Part shown: positions 16,987 through 25,569 of the stretch, piece by piece
How positions within the stretch are numbered: position 1 is the first letter of the stretch
Layout of the letters: every line of letters begins with the position of its first letter
Assembly (NCBI GenBank): GCA_027533185.1
Contig: JAPZTS010000042.1
Coordinates: forward strand, 1 to 31,654
Reading direction: 5' to 3'
Length of the DNA stretch: 31,654 nt
Origin: Leptospira sp.
GTDB lineage: Bacteria; Spirochaetota; Leptospiria; Leptospirales; Leptospiraceae
Program-made: the position numbers and the translations under genes
Notes under the pieces: model-generated
What the model saw: only the letters and a program-made list of their open reading frames with translations
What the model was told of the DNA's origin: nothing
Databases searched by the model: none

Positions 16987-17882
16987 TTTTACTTTATATA
17001 AAATTGATGCGTCTCCCCCAGTGGATCAAGAACTCGATCCTGTTTGCGGGTCTAATTTTTTCAAAAAAGGTTTTTGAGATCCCTTCCTTTACGAAGGTTT
17101 CTGTTGCTTTTTTTCTCTTTTCCTTGGTAGCAAGTTGTCAGTATGTTTTTAATGATTTTTTGGATCGAAATGAAGATGCAAAACATCCTGAAAAAAAATT
17201 TAGACCTTTGGCATCGGGAGAATTAGATTCAGGGATTGCTTTGTCTATAACAGGAGTTATTTTGCCAATATCCTTGGTTTTTGCTTATATCCTTTCACCT
17301 GCTTTCTTTTATCTAACTATTTTTTATTTAATCTTCAATATACTCTATAGCAAAGTTCTTAAACATATAGTTATTTTAGATGTGATGAGTATTTCCATCG
17401 GTTTTGTGATTCGAGCGATTGCTGGAGCGATTGTTATCGGAGTACAATTCTCACAATGGTTGTTACTTTGCACGTTTATGTTGGCTTTGTTTTGGGGTTT
17501 TTCCAAAAGGCGCGGTGAAATTAATATATTACAATCAGAAGCCAAAAAACATCGAAAGATTTTAGACGAATACTCTTTAGAGTTTTTGGACTTAATGATG
17601 GCCATTGTGGCTTCCTTAACATTGATAAGTTATGTGATGTATACTGTCAGCCAAGAGACTGCAAAAAATCTTGGCACACCTAATATGATCTATACTGTTC
17701 CGATCGTTGTGTATGCAATCTTCCGGTCACTCTACATCATTTATATAAAAAATATGGGTCATGATCCGACAAAAGCCATTCTCACGGATCGAAGTGTGTT
17801 ACTTTCTGGACTGATTTGGCTGGTTGTGGTTTTATTTTTGATGTTTGGGAACTTCGCGGAGCTTTCGCCCGTCTTACATTAA
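16983..17882 (+). CDS. UbiA-family prenyltransferase, decaprenyl-phosphate phosphoribosyltransferase (DPPR synthase)-like
   Basis: This is a polytopic membrane protein (299 aa, about eight helices). The first aspartate-rich motif NDFLDRNEDAKHPEKKFRP (residues 57-75) followed by LASG, the second motif region KHIVILDVMSISIGFVIRAIAGA (127-149), and SKRRGE (174-179) match the branch of UbiA that includes mycobacterial Rv3806c, which joins phosphoribose to decaprenyl phosphate. The related step starts decaprenyl-phospho-arabinose synthesis for cell-wall arabinan. Whether this organism makes such a sugar donor is unknown. The oxidoreductase and epimerase (DprE1/DprE2-like) that would complete that route are not in the window. 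It overlaps the preceding membrane-protein gene by 4 nt. Confidence 0.82.
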   Translation: MILLYIKLMRLPQWIKNSILFAGLIFSKKVFEIPSFTKVSVAFFLFSLVASCQYVFNDFLDRNEDAKHPEKKFRPLASGELDSGIALSITGVILPISLVFAYILSPAFFYLTIFYLIFNILYSKVLKHIVILDVMSISIGFVIRAIAGAIVIGVQFSQWLLLCTFMLALFWGFSKRRGEINILQSEAKKHRKILDEYSLEFLDLMMAIVASLTLISYVMYTVSQETAKNLGTPNMIYTVPIVVYAIFRSLYIIYIKNMGHDPTKAILTDRSVLLSGLIWLVVVLFLMFGNFAELSPVLH

Positions 17883-17893
17883 AGGAATGTAAG

Positions 17894-18391
17894 ATGAAAT
17901 TTTGGAAAAAGTTGCCTTATGGATGGAAGGTTTGTATGGCCTTTGTCCTATTTTTTATCAGCACCCTTGGTTTTGCACACTTTCGGGGTAAACACACAGT
18001 TCCCCATCTGGGAGTGGAGTCATTAGAACCCAATCCAGAGATTGTTGAATCTTGGGAAGGAAAACCCAAAATCCTTTATTTTTGGGCAAACTGGTGCTCG
18101 GTTTGTAAAGTTTACAAACCGATCCTCGATGCAAATGTAAGCCTTATCCCCAGTGAGATTTTATTTTTCTCCATTCGCGAAGCAGAAGATGGAGAGGAAG
18201 CTGGTCGGTCCAAATGGGAGTCTGAGCCAGACCTGTATATTGCAGACTACAATCTACTCAAGGAATGGGAAGTGGGAGCATATCCAACCACAGTATTTGT
18301 CTCTGGGAGCGGAAAGATTCTATTTTCAGATACGGGAATCATTAGTCCAATTGGATTTTTTCTCAGAAGTTTCTTTATGAAGTTATTTTGA
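17894..18391 (+). CDS. Membrane-anchored thioredoxin-like protein (TlpA/ScsD-like)
   Basis: A hydrophobic helix at residues 11-28 should direct the protein to the periplasm, either anchored or cleaved. Residues 45-165 are a thioredoxin fold with LYFWANWCSVCKVYKP (active-site Cys68 and Cys71) and the cis-proline loop VGAYPTTVFV. Such proteins reduce or transfer disulfides in exported proteins, for example in cytochrome c maturation or copper tolerance; the partner is unknown. I chose the ATG at 17894 (165 aa), which has an AAAGGA site seven bases upstream; a longer frame reaching back to 17816 would overlap the prenyltransferase gene and lose the signal-like N-terminus. It lies 11 nt after the prenyltransferase stop. 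Confidence 0.87.
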   Translation: MKFWKKLPYGWKVCMAFVLFFISTLGFAHFRGKHTVPHLGVESLEPNPEIVESWEGKPKILYFWANWCSVCKVYKPILDANVSLIPSEILFFSIREAEDGEEAGRSKWESEPDLYIADYNLLKEWEVGAYPTTVFVSGSGKILFSDTGIISPIGFFLRSFFMKLF

Positions 18392-18409
18392 TCTGACGAT
18401 CCTTATACC

Positions 18410-19186
18410 ATGGAACAGCCCTTCAAACCGAAGCCCCTTTTAAACAAATCAGAGCTTCGGCAAATCAAACGAAGCCGCACTCGTGTCGAAGGGAAAAAGG
18501 TCATCACTGATGATGTTAAAAAACTCAAGTCACTAAAAGTAACGCCTGAGATCAGTTTTAAAGAATCTATCGATTACTACAAAGAGCCAATCTGGATAGA
18601 ATATTATATTCCAAAGGAATCCAGATTTGCATTTGAGACCAAATATCTATTTATCTATCTCGTAGATCCGGAATTAGGTGAGGATATTTGTTACCTTCCA
18701 CAAAAACAAGCAAAAGAATCCGGAACCATTATTGACATCTTTCAGATGATGGAAAATGGTGATGCGGAAATTTCTGATCTAATCCGTTCTTCTTACCACT
18801 CTACAATTTCCATGCATGAAAGTATTCATACAATTTTTAAATCTTACAAGGAATCGGAAAGTACAGAAGATCTAAAAACTGCCTGTTATTTAACTGAAGC
18901 ACTTTTAAAATATGAACCAACCATGGCAAGCCTAACTTATTTTAAGGACTATGTACTTTACAATCTGAATTATTTTATTAGGGTATTAAACTCTAAAAGA
19001 ATTGAGTTTTCTTTAGAAGATGCAACAGTTTCTCTTCTCATCAAAAGACGAAATGAACTTTGGGAAATGGAAAACCGGCCCATCGATGATGATTTCGATG
19101 TTTTGGCAGCATTATTTTTTGAACAAGCTTTCCCGAACCGAGGAGCAAGTGAACTAAACGAAGATGATCTTTCTGTTTTTAGTTAA
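18410..19186 (+). CDS. Hypothetical protein, 258 aa
   Basis: I recognise no family. The N-terminal 50 residues are basic (NKSELRQIKRSRTRVEGKK) and could bind nucleic acid or membrane surfaces. The rest is soluble and acidic, with a central mixed segment (residues 60-100) and a helical C-terminal half ending in an acidic tail (SELNEDDLSVFS). No signal peptide, membrane helix or cysteine motif is seen. The ATG lies 18 nt after the thioredoxin-like gene and may belong to the same transcript, though no strong Shine-Dalgarno sequence is visible. Its last four bases overlap the end of the convergent gene. Confidence 0.7.
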   Translation: MEQPFKPKPLLNKSELRQIKRSRTRVEGKKVITDDVKKLKSLKVTPEISFKESIDYYKEPIWIEYYIPKESRFAFETKYLFIYLVDPELGEDICYLPQKQAKESGTIIDIFQMMENGDAEISDLIRSSYHSTISMHESIHTIFKSYKESESTEDLKTACYLTEALLKYEPTMASLTYFKDYVLYNLNYFIRVLNSKRIEFSLEDATVSLLIKRRNELWEMENRPIDDDFDVLAALFFEQAFPNRGASELNEDDLSVFS

Positions 19187-20088
19187 TTTTTTTTTCGCAA
19201 CCAATTAAATAAATTTAAGATTTGTTTTGTGGCCTCATTTGATTCTTTTTTGCTTTCTAAAAATGTTTCTTCAAGTGAGATCTGAATGGGAATCTTTTTT
19301 TCTTGGAATTCAAACCTAAATCTTTTGATTTCTTTTTGATATTCCGTTCCATTTTTTTCCAATTGGATAGGAAAACTTGAGAGTAAGGTTGGTATCAATT
19401 CTTCTTTAGGCATCAAAAGATTGGAAATCCCCGATATACCTGACTTTAAGTCTTGGTATAAGTTATCCTTTAAAAAATCCTTCAGACCTATTAGTAGAAA
19501 GGATCGATTCTTTTTTAATTCCTCAAAAGTTTCTGCGATTTTAAATAATGGAGTCGGTATCTTGTCCCAATCTAAAATTAATATGTAATGGTTTAAGAAT
19601 TTCATTTTATGCACTAATTCTTCAAATATTCCTTCTATAAAGATCTCATGGCCTATCGATTTAAGGATTGATTGAATTTGATGATCAAATAATGGATCTT
19701 TTGTATAGATGATAAATTTAAGTTTTTGGTCGGTTGTTGGAAAAATTGGCAATTCCGAAATCTTTAAAAGAGGTTTTTCGAAGTAAAAGCTAACTCCTGT
19801 TTTTTTATATAAATCTAATTCCGAACTTGTAAAGTCTCCGATTAATATTGGTTCAATGCTCCACTCTAAAAGCTCTTTGGCCAGTTCGGGACTTGGTTGT
19901 TTTAGCAATTTGATACCGTTTGGATAATCTTTCCAATTTTTTGGATTTACGTCAAAACAAGATATCCCATGGACCTCGATCCATGATTGGATCAGTTTTT
20001 TTTCTGGGTCTGTCGTTTTACATAAAACAGCGCCAAAGAGTGGGGACATAAAATGTATTTTAGTTGACCAGTCTAGAGGGAAAGTCAT
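19183..20088 (-). CDS. Hypothetical protein with a possible degenerate receiver-like domain, 301 aa
   Basis: The protein is not assigned to a family. Residues 122-215 run beta-alpha in a way that recalls response-regulator receiver domains (KLKFIIYTKDPLFDHQIQSI, then YILILDWDKIP, then SFLLIGLKDF), with an Asp near the expected phosphorylation site, but without the N-terminal acidic pair of true receivers. The flanking regions are not recognisable. It is Lys- and Ile-rich and clearly more AT-rich than its neighbours. The start is uncertain: ATG 20088 leaves only 17 nt to the divergent phaR-like gene, while ATG 20049 would leave more room; neither has a good Shine-Dalgarno sequence. It overlaps the convergent gene by 4 nt at its end. 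Confidence 0.62.
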   Translation of the reverse strand: MTFPLDWSTKIHFMSPLFGAVLCKTTDPEKKLIQSWIEVHGISCFDVNPKNWKDYPNGIKLLKQPSPELAKELLEWSIEPILIGDFTSSELDLYKKTGVSFYFEKPLLKISELPIFPTTDQKLKFIIYTKDPLFDHQIQSILKSIGHEIFIEGIFEELVHKMKFLNHYILILDWDKIPTPLFKIAETFEELKKNRSFLLIGLKDFLKDNLYQDLKSGISGISNLLMPKEELIPTLLSSFPIQLEKNGTEYQKEIKRFRFEFQEKKIPIQISLEETFLESKKESNEATKQILNLFNWLRKKN

Positions 20089-20097
20089 TTTAAAATG
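20086..20097. repeat. Perfect 12-bp palindrome between divergent genes
   Basis: CATTTTAAAATG is identical on both strands. It covers the possible start codon of the minus-strand gene and lies 8 nt before the ATG of the PhaR-type gene. PhaR-like repressors often control themselves, so this might be an operator, but A/T-rich palindromes of this size can arise by chance. Confidence 0.25.
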
Positions 20098-20105
20098 GAT
20101 TTTCC

Positions 20106-20654
20106 ATGAAACTCCTCAAGAGATATGCCAACCGAAGGCTTTACGATCCAGAAACAAGTTCCACAATCACCTTAGAGGATGTGGCAAAAATGATTATAAA
20201 CGGAGAGGAAATCAAAGTTCAGGACAATATGAGTGGAGAGGACATCACTCCAAAAATTTTAGGGCAAACGTTTCTCAAGGTAAGCCTAGGTCAGAGGAAT
20301 GAGGACTTTTCTAATTTTATGCTGACGTCTCTTATTCGAGAAGCTGGGCGAGATGTCTCTGGTCTTTTTGAACGATTGGTACTTGGTGGAATTGGTGCCA
20401 ACTACCTCACCTCGGAACGTTTGGAAAAAATTGTCAACTCCATGGTCGAACTTGGGGAACTGAAAGAAGCTGACTTTAGCAACTACCGCGAAGACTTGCT
20501 TGGAAAGATGGCATCTCGAGCGAGTGAAAAGAAAGAACAAATCCAAAGAGATCTTAGAGAGTTCAGTCAAACTGTTCTTGAAAAAGACCAAGCAACTCTT
20601 GGCGATCTATCTGAAAAGCTGAAAGAAGTTGCCGAAAAATTGAAAGATACGTAA
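20106..20654 (+). CDS. phaR: PhaR-type polyhydroxyalkanoate synthesis regulator
   Basis: Residues 1-62 form the PHB accumulation regulatory DNA-binding domain, with its hallmark [26 protein letters not shown], followed by [11 protein letters not shown]. Residues 70-110 are hydrophobic-helical, and the C-terminal 65 residues form a charged coiled coil (for example [20 protein letters not shown]). In PHA-producing bacteria PhaR represses phasin genes and binds polymer granules. No PHA synthase or phasin gene is in the window, so in this organism the family may have another role. Length of 182 aa is normal. The 17-nt divergent gap upstream contains a perfect palindrome, and there is no clear Shine-Dalgarno sequence. 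Confidence 0.85.
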   Translation: MKLLKRYANRRLYDPETSSTITLEDVAKMIINGEEIKVQDNMSGEDITPKILGQTFLKVSLGQRNEDFSNFMLTSLIREAGRDVSGLFERLVLGGIGANYLTSERLEKIVNSMVELGELKEADFSNYREDLLGKMASRASEKKEQIQRDLREFSQTVLEKDQATLGDLSEKLKEVAEKLKDT

Positions 20655-20696
20655 ACTCGTTTGAGTTGTATCCCGCTTTTGTTGAGGTGATTGGTT

Positions 20697-21584
20697 GTGT
20701 TTTCCTATCATATCCGTATTTTCGCGCTATTGACTATCTTTACGTGTAATCTAATTTCCGAATCCAATGAGTTTTTTTTAGAGCAAAAAAATAGACTTTT
20801 GGATTCCGATCCAAAAATTGTTCGGGATGCCATTGACCGCCTAGCTTTTGTTCAAAGTAGCCGAGGTGTTAGAGATATACTTTCTGCGCTGGAAGGAGAT
20901 CCAAACTTTCCAGATTCTCCACTCAATTCACCTGCAATTAAATTTTATGCAGCTCAGGCTCTAGGTAAGAAAGGAGAATCGATTGTCATCGCTCCTATGA
21001 TCGAAGTGTATAAAAGAGATTGTAAAAATATTACAGAACGCACAATCGCTAAACGTAAATTAACAGACCCTGTCTCTGATTCAAAAAATACAAAAAGTCC
21101 TTATTTTTATGGAGAAGGGGATCACAACATTGTTCTTGCTTGTGGGGAAATGCTGAGAGCCTTAGGTGGACTTCCCTTTAGAGAAGATTCTTATGCTATC
21201 TTAAAGTCTGCATTAGAATTTCCAAACTTTTACATCCGAAGTTCCGCTGCTGATGGCCTGTATTCTACTGAAAAAAAAGAATCAATTTCTATTTTGACCA
21301 ATCAACTGGGCAAAGAGTCAGACCCTTATGCAAAAGTTATGATTCTATCTGCGATTTTAGGATTAGAACGACTTCCCAATGCCAATTTTCGTCAGGTTCT
21401 AGAATTCCTCCAATCCAAAGATCCTGAAATTAGAAAAAAGTCTTCAATGGCGTTATCAAGACTTCGACTTGGAATCGCTGCACCTTACTTGAAAAAGGCG
21501 ATAGATGTGGAAAATGTGCCCGATGTTTTGTTACAGATGCAGGAGGATTACTCACGGATCACAGCCTTTCAGCCTCCGGGGTAA
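20697..21584 (+). CDS. Exported HEAT-repeat-like protein, 295 aa
   Basis: A hydrophobic N-terminus (residues 4-19, ending before SESNEFF) looks like a signal peptide. The mature part consists of HEAT/armadillo-like helical repeats: DPKIVRDAIDRLAFVQSSRGVRDILSAL, IKFYAAQALGKKGESIVIAPMIEVY, FYIRSSAADGLYSTEKKESISILTNQL and DPEIRKKSSMALSRLRLGIAAPYLKKAI. Such repeats serve protein-protein contact. I chose GTG 20697, which is spaced correctly from GAGGTGA at 20684-20690; an in-frame TTG at 20691 sits too close. It is 42 nt after phaR and 71 nt before cysK. The binding partner is unknown. Confidence 0.8.
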   Translation: MFSYHIRIFALLTIFTCNLISESNEFFLEQKNRLLDSDPKIVRDAIDRLAFVQSSRGVRDILSALEGDPNFPDSPLNSPAIKFYAAQALGKKGESIVIAPMIEVYKRDCKNITERTIAKRKLTDPVSDSKNTKSPYFYGEGDHNIVLACGEMLRALGGLPFREDSYAILKSALEFPNFYIRSSAADGLYSTEKKESISILTNQLGKESDPYAKVMILSAILGLERLPNANFRQVLEFLQSKDPEIRKKSSMALSRLRLGIAAPYLKKAIDVENVPDVLLQMQEDYSRITAFQPPG

Positions 21585-21655
21585 TACATCCTTTGATTTT
21601 TCTTCGTCGACAAATTAGGTTTTTATAACAGACTGGAAACATCCATGGAGTATTT

Positions 21656-22570
21656 ATGAAATTAAATAGTATTTTAGATGCGATTGGGAACACTCCCCAC
21701 GTTAAATTGTCCAGGCTCTTCGGCACGGATCACGAAGTTTGGATGAAATTGGAGCGCCAAAATCCTGGTGGATCTATCAAAGATCGAATTGCTCTCGCGA
21801 TGATCGAGGATGCAGAAAAATCCGGGAAACTTACAAAGGATTCATTTATTGTAGAGCCTACTTCGGGAAATACGGGAATCGGCCTAGCAATGGTTGCCGC
21901 TGTAAAAGGATATTCTATAACTCTAGTTATGCCAGAGCATATGTCTGTGGAAAGACGCCGAGTTATGGCGGCTTATGGTGCTAAGTTTGAACTAACTCCT
22001 CGGGAAAAGGGAATGCCTGGTGCTATTGCCAAAGCGCAAGAGATTTTAGCAAGTAACCCTAAGGCTTGGATGCCCCAACAGTTTGAAAACGAAGCTAATA
22101 TCCAGGTTCATCGGGAAAAAACGGCTGAGGAAATTGCAAAGGATTTCCCAGACGGACTTGACTATATCATTACGGGAGTCGGTACAGGTGGTCATATAAC
22201 TGGGTGTGCTGAAAATCTCAAAAAAAGATTTCCTAAATTGAAAGTATTCGCAGTAGAACCGGAAGGTTCACCTGTGCTAAGTGGTGGAAAACCAGGTCCT
22301 CACCCGTTGCAAGGAATTGGGGCAGGTTTTATACCTAAAAATTGCAAAACCGAACTTTTGGATGGAATCATAACTGTCGGTAAAGACGAGGCCTTCACTA
22401 TGGCTGTTCTCGCTGCCAAAAAAGAAGGGATTTTCATTGGGACTTCGAGTGGCGCCAGTCTTGCAGCCGTTTCCAAAAAATTAAAAGAAATTCCAAGTGG
22501 AAGCAAAGTTCTAACATTCTGCTATGATACGGGAGAAAGATATCTTTCCGTAGAAGGCTTGTTTGTCTAA
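21656..22570 (+). CDS. cysK: Cysteine synthase A (O-acetylserine sulfhydrylase)
   Basis: This PLP-dependent cytoplasmic enzyme makes L-cysteine from O-acetylserine and sulfide. Key features are the PLP lysine in PGGSIKDR (Lys42), the substrate loop PTSGNTG (residues 68-74), the phosphate-binding [10 protein letters not shown] and the C-terminal GTSSGAS motif with serine at the PLP-nitrogen position. Length of 304 aa is typical of CysK. A GGAG Shine-Dalgarno sequence lies five bases before the ATG. Its last 8 nt overlap the start of the topoisomerase gene, so the two are read from one message although their functions are unrelated. CysK is separated from the usual cysE partner here. Confidence 0.93.
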   Translation: MKLNSILDAIGNTPHVKLSRLFGTDHEVWMKLERQNPGGSIKDRIALAMIEDAEKSGKLTKDSFIVEPTSGNTGIGLAMVAAVKGYSITLVMPEHMSVERRRVMAAYGAKFELTPREKGMPGAIAKAQEILASNPKAWMPQQFENEANIQVHREKTAEEIAKDFPDGLDYIITGVGTGGHITGCAENLKKRFPKLKVFAVEPEGSPVLSGGKPGPHPLQGIGAGFIPKNCKTELLDGIITVGKDEAFTMAVLAAKKEGIFIGTSSGASLAAVSKKLKEIPSGSKVLTFCYDTGERYLSVEGLFV

Positions 22571-24488
22571 GAAAAAAGTATCTCAAAATCTTTTAATCGT
22601 AGAATCTCCAACTAAAGCAAAAACACTTTCATCCTACCTTGGTGTAGGATGGGTGGTGCTCGCTACAAAAGGTCATATTAAAGACCTCCCCCCCAAAGAA
22701 TTTGGTATTGATATACACAACAATTTTGAACCTACTTATCAGTGGTTGGCTGGGAAAAAGAAATTAGTTGATGTTATAAAAAAAGAAGTCAGATTATCCT
22801 CCTGTGTTTATATTGCCTCCGATCCGGATCGTGAAGGTGAAATTATAGCCAAACATCTGTTTGATGAATTTGTTCCATTCAAAAAAGATATTTATCGACT
22901 TCGATTGAAAGAAATTTCTAAACAGGAACTAGAGACACAAATAAAATTAAAATCAAATGTTTCACAAAATGAGGTAGACTCTCAAGTAGCCAGGAGATTG
23001 GTTGATAGAATTTTTGGTTATAAATTATCACCCGTTTTATGGAAAAATTTGAAACTCGCTTCTCTTTCTGCTGGAAGAGTTCAGTCCACAGTCCTCCACT
23101 GGATTCAACTTAGAGAAAAGGAAATCTTAAATTTTGTAGCTGAGACATACTACCAACTGAAACTCAAAGGCAAGGTTTTGGGAGAACATATTGAAATCTT
23201 ACATCAAAAACCTAGGTTGGATTTTGAAGGAATAGAAAAGATTCTAAACTCTCTAGGTTATGCGAATGTTGATTCAAAAATCAGAATTCCTTTGGTATCA
23301 ATAAAAGAAAAAATAATACTAAAAAACCCCAGTCTTCCATTTACAACTGCTAGTCTACAAGAAACGGCAAGTAGGGTTTTGGGATTTGATAGCAAAAAAA
23401 CAATGAGAGTGGCTCAAAGTCTATTCGAAGGCAAACCAATTTTCGGTGAATCGAAAGGGTTAATAACTTATATGAGAACGGATTCCACTCGAGTCTCAGC
23501 CAGCAGAAGAAATAGGGCGATTGAATTTTTGAAGCAAAACCATTCAAATTTAATTTCGGAACAATTTCGGGTTCAAAAGGTAAAAAATAAGATCCAGGAT
23601 GCCCATGAGGCTATACTTCCAGTGGATGTATTTCTTTCTCCAGAAAAAATACAAAACAAATTATCATTGGATGAATTCAAGTTGTACAAACTTATTTGGG
23701 ATAGGTTTTTATCTAGTCTTTTGAAACCAGAAGAAATAAAAGAGACTGTGTTCACCTTCTCAAAAAATGGAGAGAAATTTTTTTGGAAACACGAAGAAGT
23801 ATTGAATTTCGGTTATAAAGATTTTCCAAATCCGAAGAATTTAACAAAGAACCCTAGACCTAATTATGCGATAGGTGATGAATTTGAACTTGAGTCTATT
23901 GTCAAAGAAGAAAAAGAGACCACTTGTCCGGAAAGATATACGGAAGCAAAACTCATCAAACAAATGGAAGAAAAGGGAATCGGACGACCTTCGACATATT
24001 CAGCTACAATCGAAACTCTCAAAAAAAGAAAATATATCGTCGAGATCAAAAAGAAAATTGCTTCCACAAATCTTGGAAAGAAGGTAGATGAATTTTTGGA
24101 TTTAAACTTTAACTCTTTGATTCAGGATGAGTTCACAAAAGGTTTAGAAGAGAAACTCGATTTCATTTCAACAGGCAATGTCCAAAAACTTGCAGTTGTA
24201 TCCGAATTTTATAATTTTTTAGATTCAGTTTTAAAACAAAAAAGAGCAAATGTTCAAGTTGAGTCTGATTCTAAGTTGATTCAGCAAGTAAATCTTTCCA
24301 AATTAAAAAATGAATCCGAAAGTAGCAGAACTTCGGCAAACTTCAAGATTAGAAAAGAGGAAAATCTTTGTCCAAAATGTAAGGAAGGTGTTTTAAGGTC
24401 AAAGTTTACGAAGGCTGGTAAAACCTTGTTTTTTTGCTCTAACTATCCCCATTGTGACTATATTACCTATGAAAATCAAAAAAAATAA
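22563..24488 (+). CDS. topA: DNA topoisomerase I (type IA)
   Basis: Type IA topoisomerases relax negative supercoils by passing a strand through a transient break with a 5'-phosphotyrosine link. The TOPRIM domain is at residues 8-110 (catalytic Glu14 in [10 protein letters not shown]; acidic DPDREGE at 87-93), and the active tyrosine is Tyr303 in [25 protein letters not shown] is conserved. At the C-terminus there is a single four-cysteine zinc finger (CPKC then CSNYPHC), so the protein (641 aa) is much shorter than E. coli TopA (865 aa). The start is TTG, overlapping cysK by 8 nt; no better start exists further in without losing the TOPRIM domain. hemH begins inside its 3' end. It may be the main or a second topoisomerase; a full genome would settle this. 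Confidence 0.9.
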   Translation: MSKKKVSQNLLIVESPTKAKTLSSYLGVGWVVLATKGHIKDLPPKEFGIDIHNNFEPTYQWLAGKKKLVDVIKKEVRLSSCVYIASDPDREGEIIAKHLFDEFVPFKKDIYRLRLKEISKQELETQIKLKSNVSQNEVDSQVARRLVDRIFGYKLSPVLWKNLKLASLSAGRVQSTVLHWIQLREKEILNFVAETYYQLKLKGKVLGEHIEILHQKPRLDFEGIEKILNSLGYANVDSKIRIPLVSIKEKIILKNPSLPFTTASLQETASRVLGFDSKKTMRVAQSLFEGKPIFGESKGLITYMRTDSTRVSASRRNRAIEFLKQNHSNLISEQFRVQKVKNKIQDAHEAILPVDVFLSPEKIQNKLSLDEFKLYKLIWDRFLSSLLKPEEIKETVFTFSKNGEKFFWKHEEVLNFGYKDFPNPKNLTKNPRPNYAIGDEFELESIVKEEKETTCPERYTEAKLIKQMEEKGIGRPSTYSATIETLKKRKYIVEIKKKIASTNLGKKVDEFLDLNFNSLIQDEFTKGLEEKLDFISTGNVQKLAVVSEFYNFLDSVLKQKRANVQVESDSKLIQQVNLSKLKNESESSRTSANFKIRKEENLCPKCKEGVLRSKFTKAGKTLFFCSNYPHCDYITYENQKK

Positions 24489-25569
24489 AATTCTCACCTT
24501 GGTCAACTTAGGTGGTCCGAGATCTGTCTCCGAAATTGAGGTATTCTTAAGTGATTTGTTTTTGGATCCTTTTGTTTTTGATCTCCCGTTGCCAGAATTT
24601 TTGAGGCAAAAACTGGCGAAATTTATTGCTAAAAAAAGAGCGCCGAAAGTTGCAAAGAAATACGAAAGTATGGGTTTCGGAGGAGCTTCACCTTTGGTAT
24701 CAGAGACGGAAAAGCAAGCGAAAGTCCTTCAATCTACCCTCAATTTAAATTCGGAATTTAAATGGAAGGTACAAATCGCGATGGCATGTGGATATCCAAA
24801 TATACGCGATTCTAAATTTAGCAAACCTTCACCGAACGAGATTTATCTTCCGCTCTATCCACAATTTTCAAGATCTACTGTCTTATCCACATACAATATT
24901 CTTTATAATAAATTTGGTGAGTGTCCAATAGGTTCAGGAGGAATTGTTCCAAATTTTGGAAACGATCCCAAGTATTGGAAATTATATGCTGATTTTCTAA
25001 TAGAATACTTTCTTGGAAAATTGAATGAAAAACAATTTCTTCATTACGATATTTATCCCAAAGGAAAAGACTGGAGAGAAATGAATCTTGTATTCTCTGC
25101 TCACGGAATACCGATGAGACTCGTAAAAAAAGGAGATAAATATTTAGAAGAAGTTGCCAGTAATGTTAAGGGAATTATTGCTCAGTTAAAGTCACAAGGT
25201 TTTAAGGGTAGTTTTTATATTTCCTTCCAAAGTAAGGTAGGTCCTGCAAAATGGACAGAACCTAATACCATTCAAGTCATTGAGAACCTTGCAAAACAAA
25301 AGAAAGACATTGCTGTGATTCCAATAAGTTTTGTTAGTGATCATTTGGAAACTTTAGAAGAGATAGGTGAAGAGTTTAGAGAAATTGCCATTGGGAATGG
25401 AGCAAACTCCTTTTATCGTATTCCTGCTTTTGGAGTTTATCCAAAATTTATAGAGTATTTAGCAGGAATCGTTTTAGAGGCAGATAAAAAAGTGACATCC
25501 TGCGTATGTTTAGAGTTAGGTGGACAAAGTTTAGATCAATGTAGATTCAAAAATAGAGCGAATTCCTAG
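24469..25569 (+). CDS. hemH: Ferrochelatase (protoporphyrin/coproporphyrin iron lyase)
   Basis: HemH inserts ferrous iron into the porphyrin ring in the last step of heme synthesis. The N-terminal TLVNLGGPRS motif, LYPQFSRST segment and catalytic histidine motif FSAHGIPMR (His212 in this start) are present, as is the late SFVSDHLETLEEI segment. I chose the ATG at 24469 (366 aa), which places VNLGGP ten residues in as in other HemH; an in-frame GTG at 24454 would add five residues. It overlaps topA by 20 nt. The C-terminus has three cysteines (TSCVCLEL and SLDQC). Its 3' end overlaps the convergent hemG by 39 nt. Confidence 0.93.
   Translation: MKIKKNKILTLVNLGGPRSVSEIEVFLSDLFLDPFVFDLPLPEFLRQKLAKFIAKKRAPKVAKKYESMGFGGASPLVSETEKQAKVLQSTLNLNSEFKWKVQIAMACGYPNIRDSKFSKPSPNEIYLPLYPQFSRSTVLSTYNILYNKFGECPIGSGGIVPNFGNDPKYWKLYADFLIEYFLGKLNEKQFLHYDIYPKGKDWREMNLVFSAHGIPMRLVKKGDKYLEEVASNVKGIIAQLKSQGFKGSFYISFQSKVGPAKWTEPNTIQVIENLAKQKKDIAVIPISFVSDHLETLEEIGEEFREIAIGNGANSFYRIPAFGVYPKFIEYLAGIVLEADKKVTSCVCLELGGQSLDQCRFKNRANS

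Noticed and set aside
17816..17893. 26-residue upstream extension of the thioredoxin-like protein
   Set aside because: It overlaps the prenyltransferase gene, has no ribosome-binding site and spoils the signal-like N-terminus; the ATG at 17894 has AAAGGA upstream.
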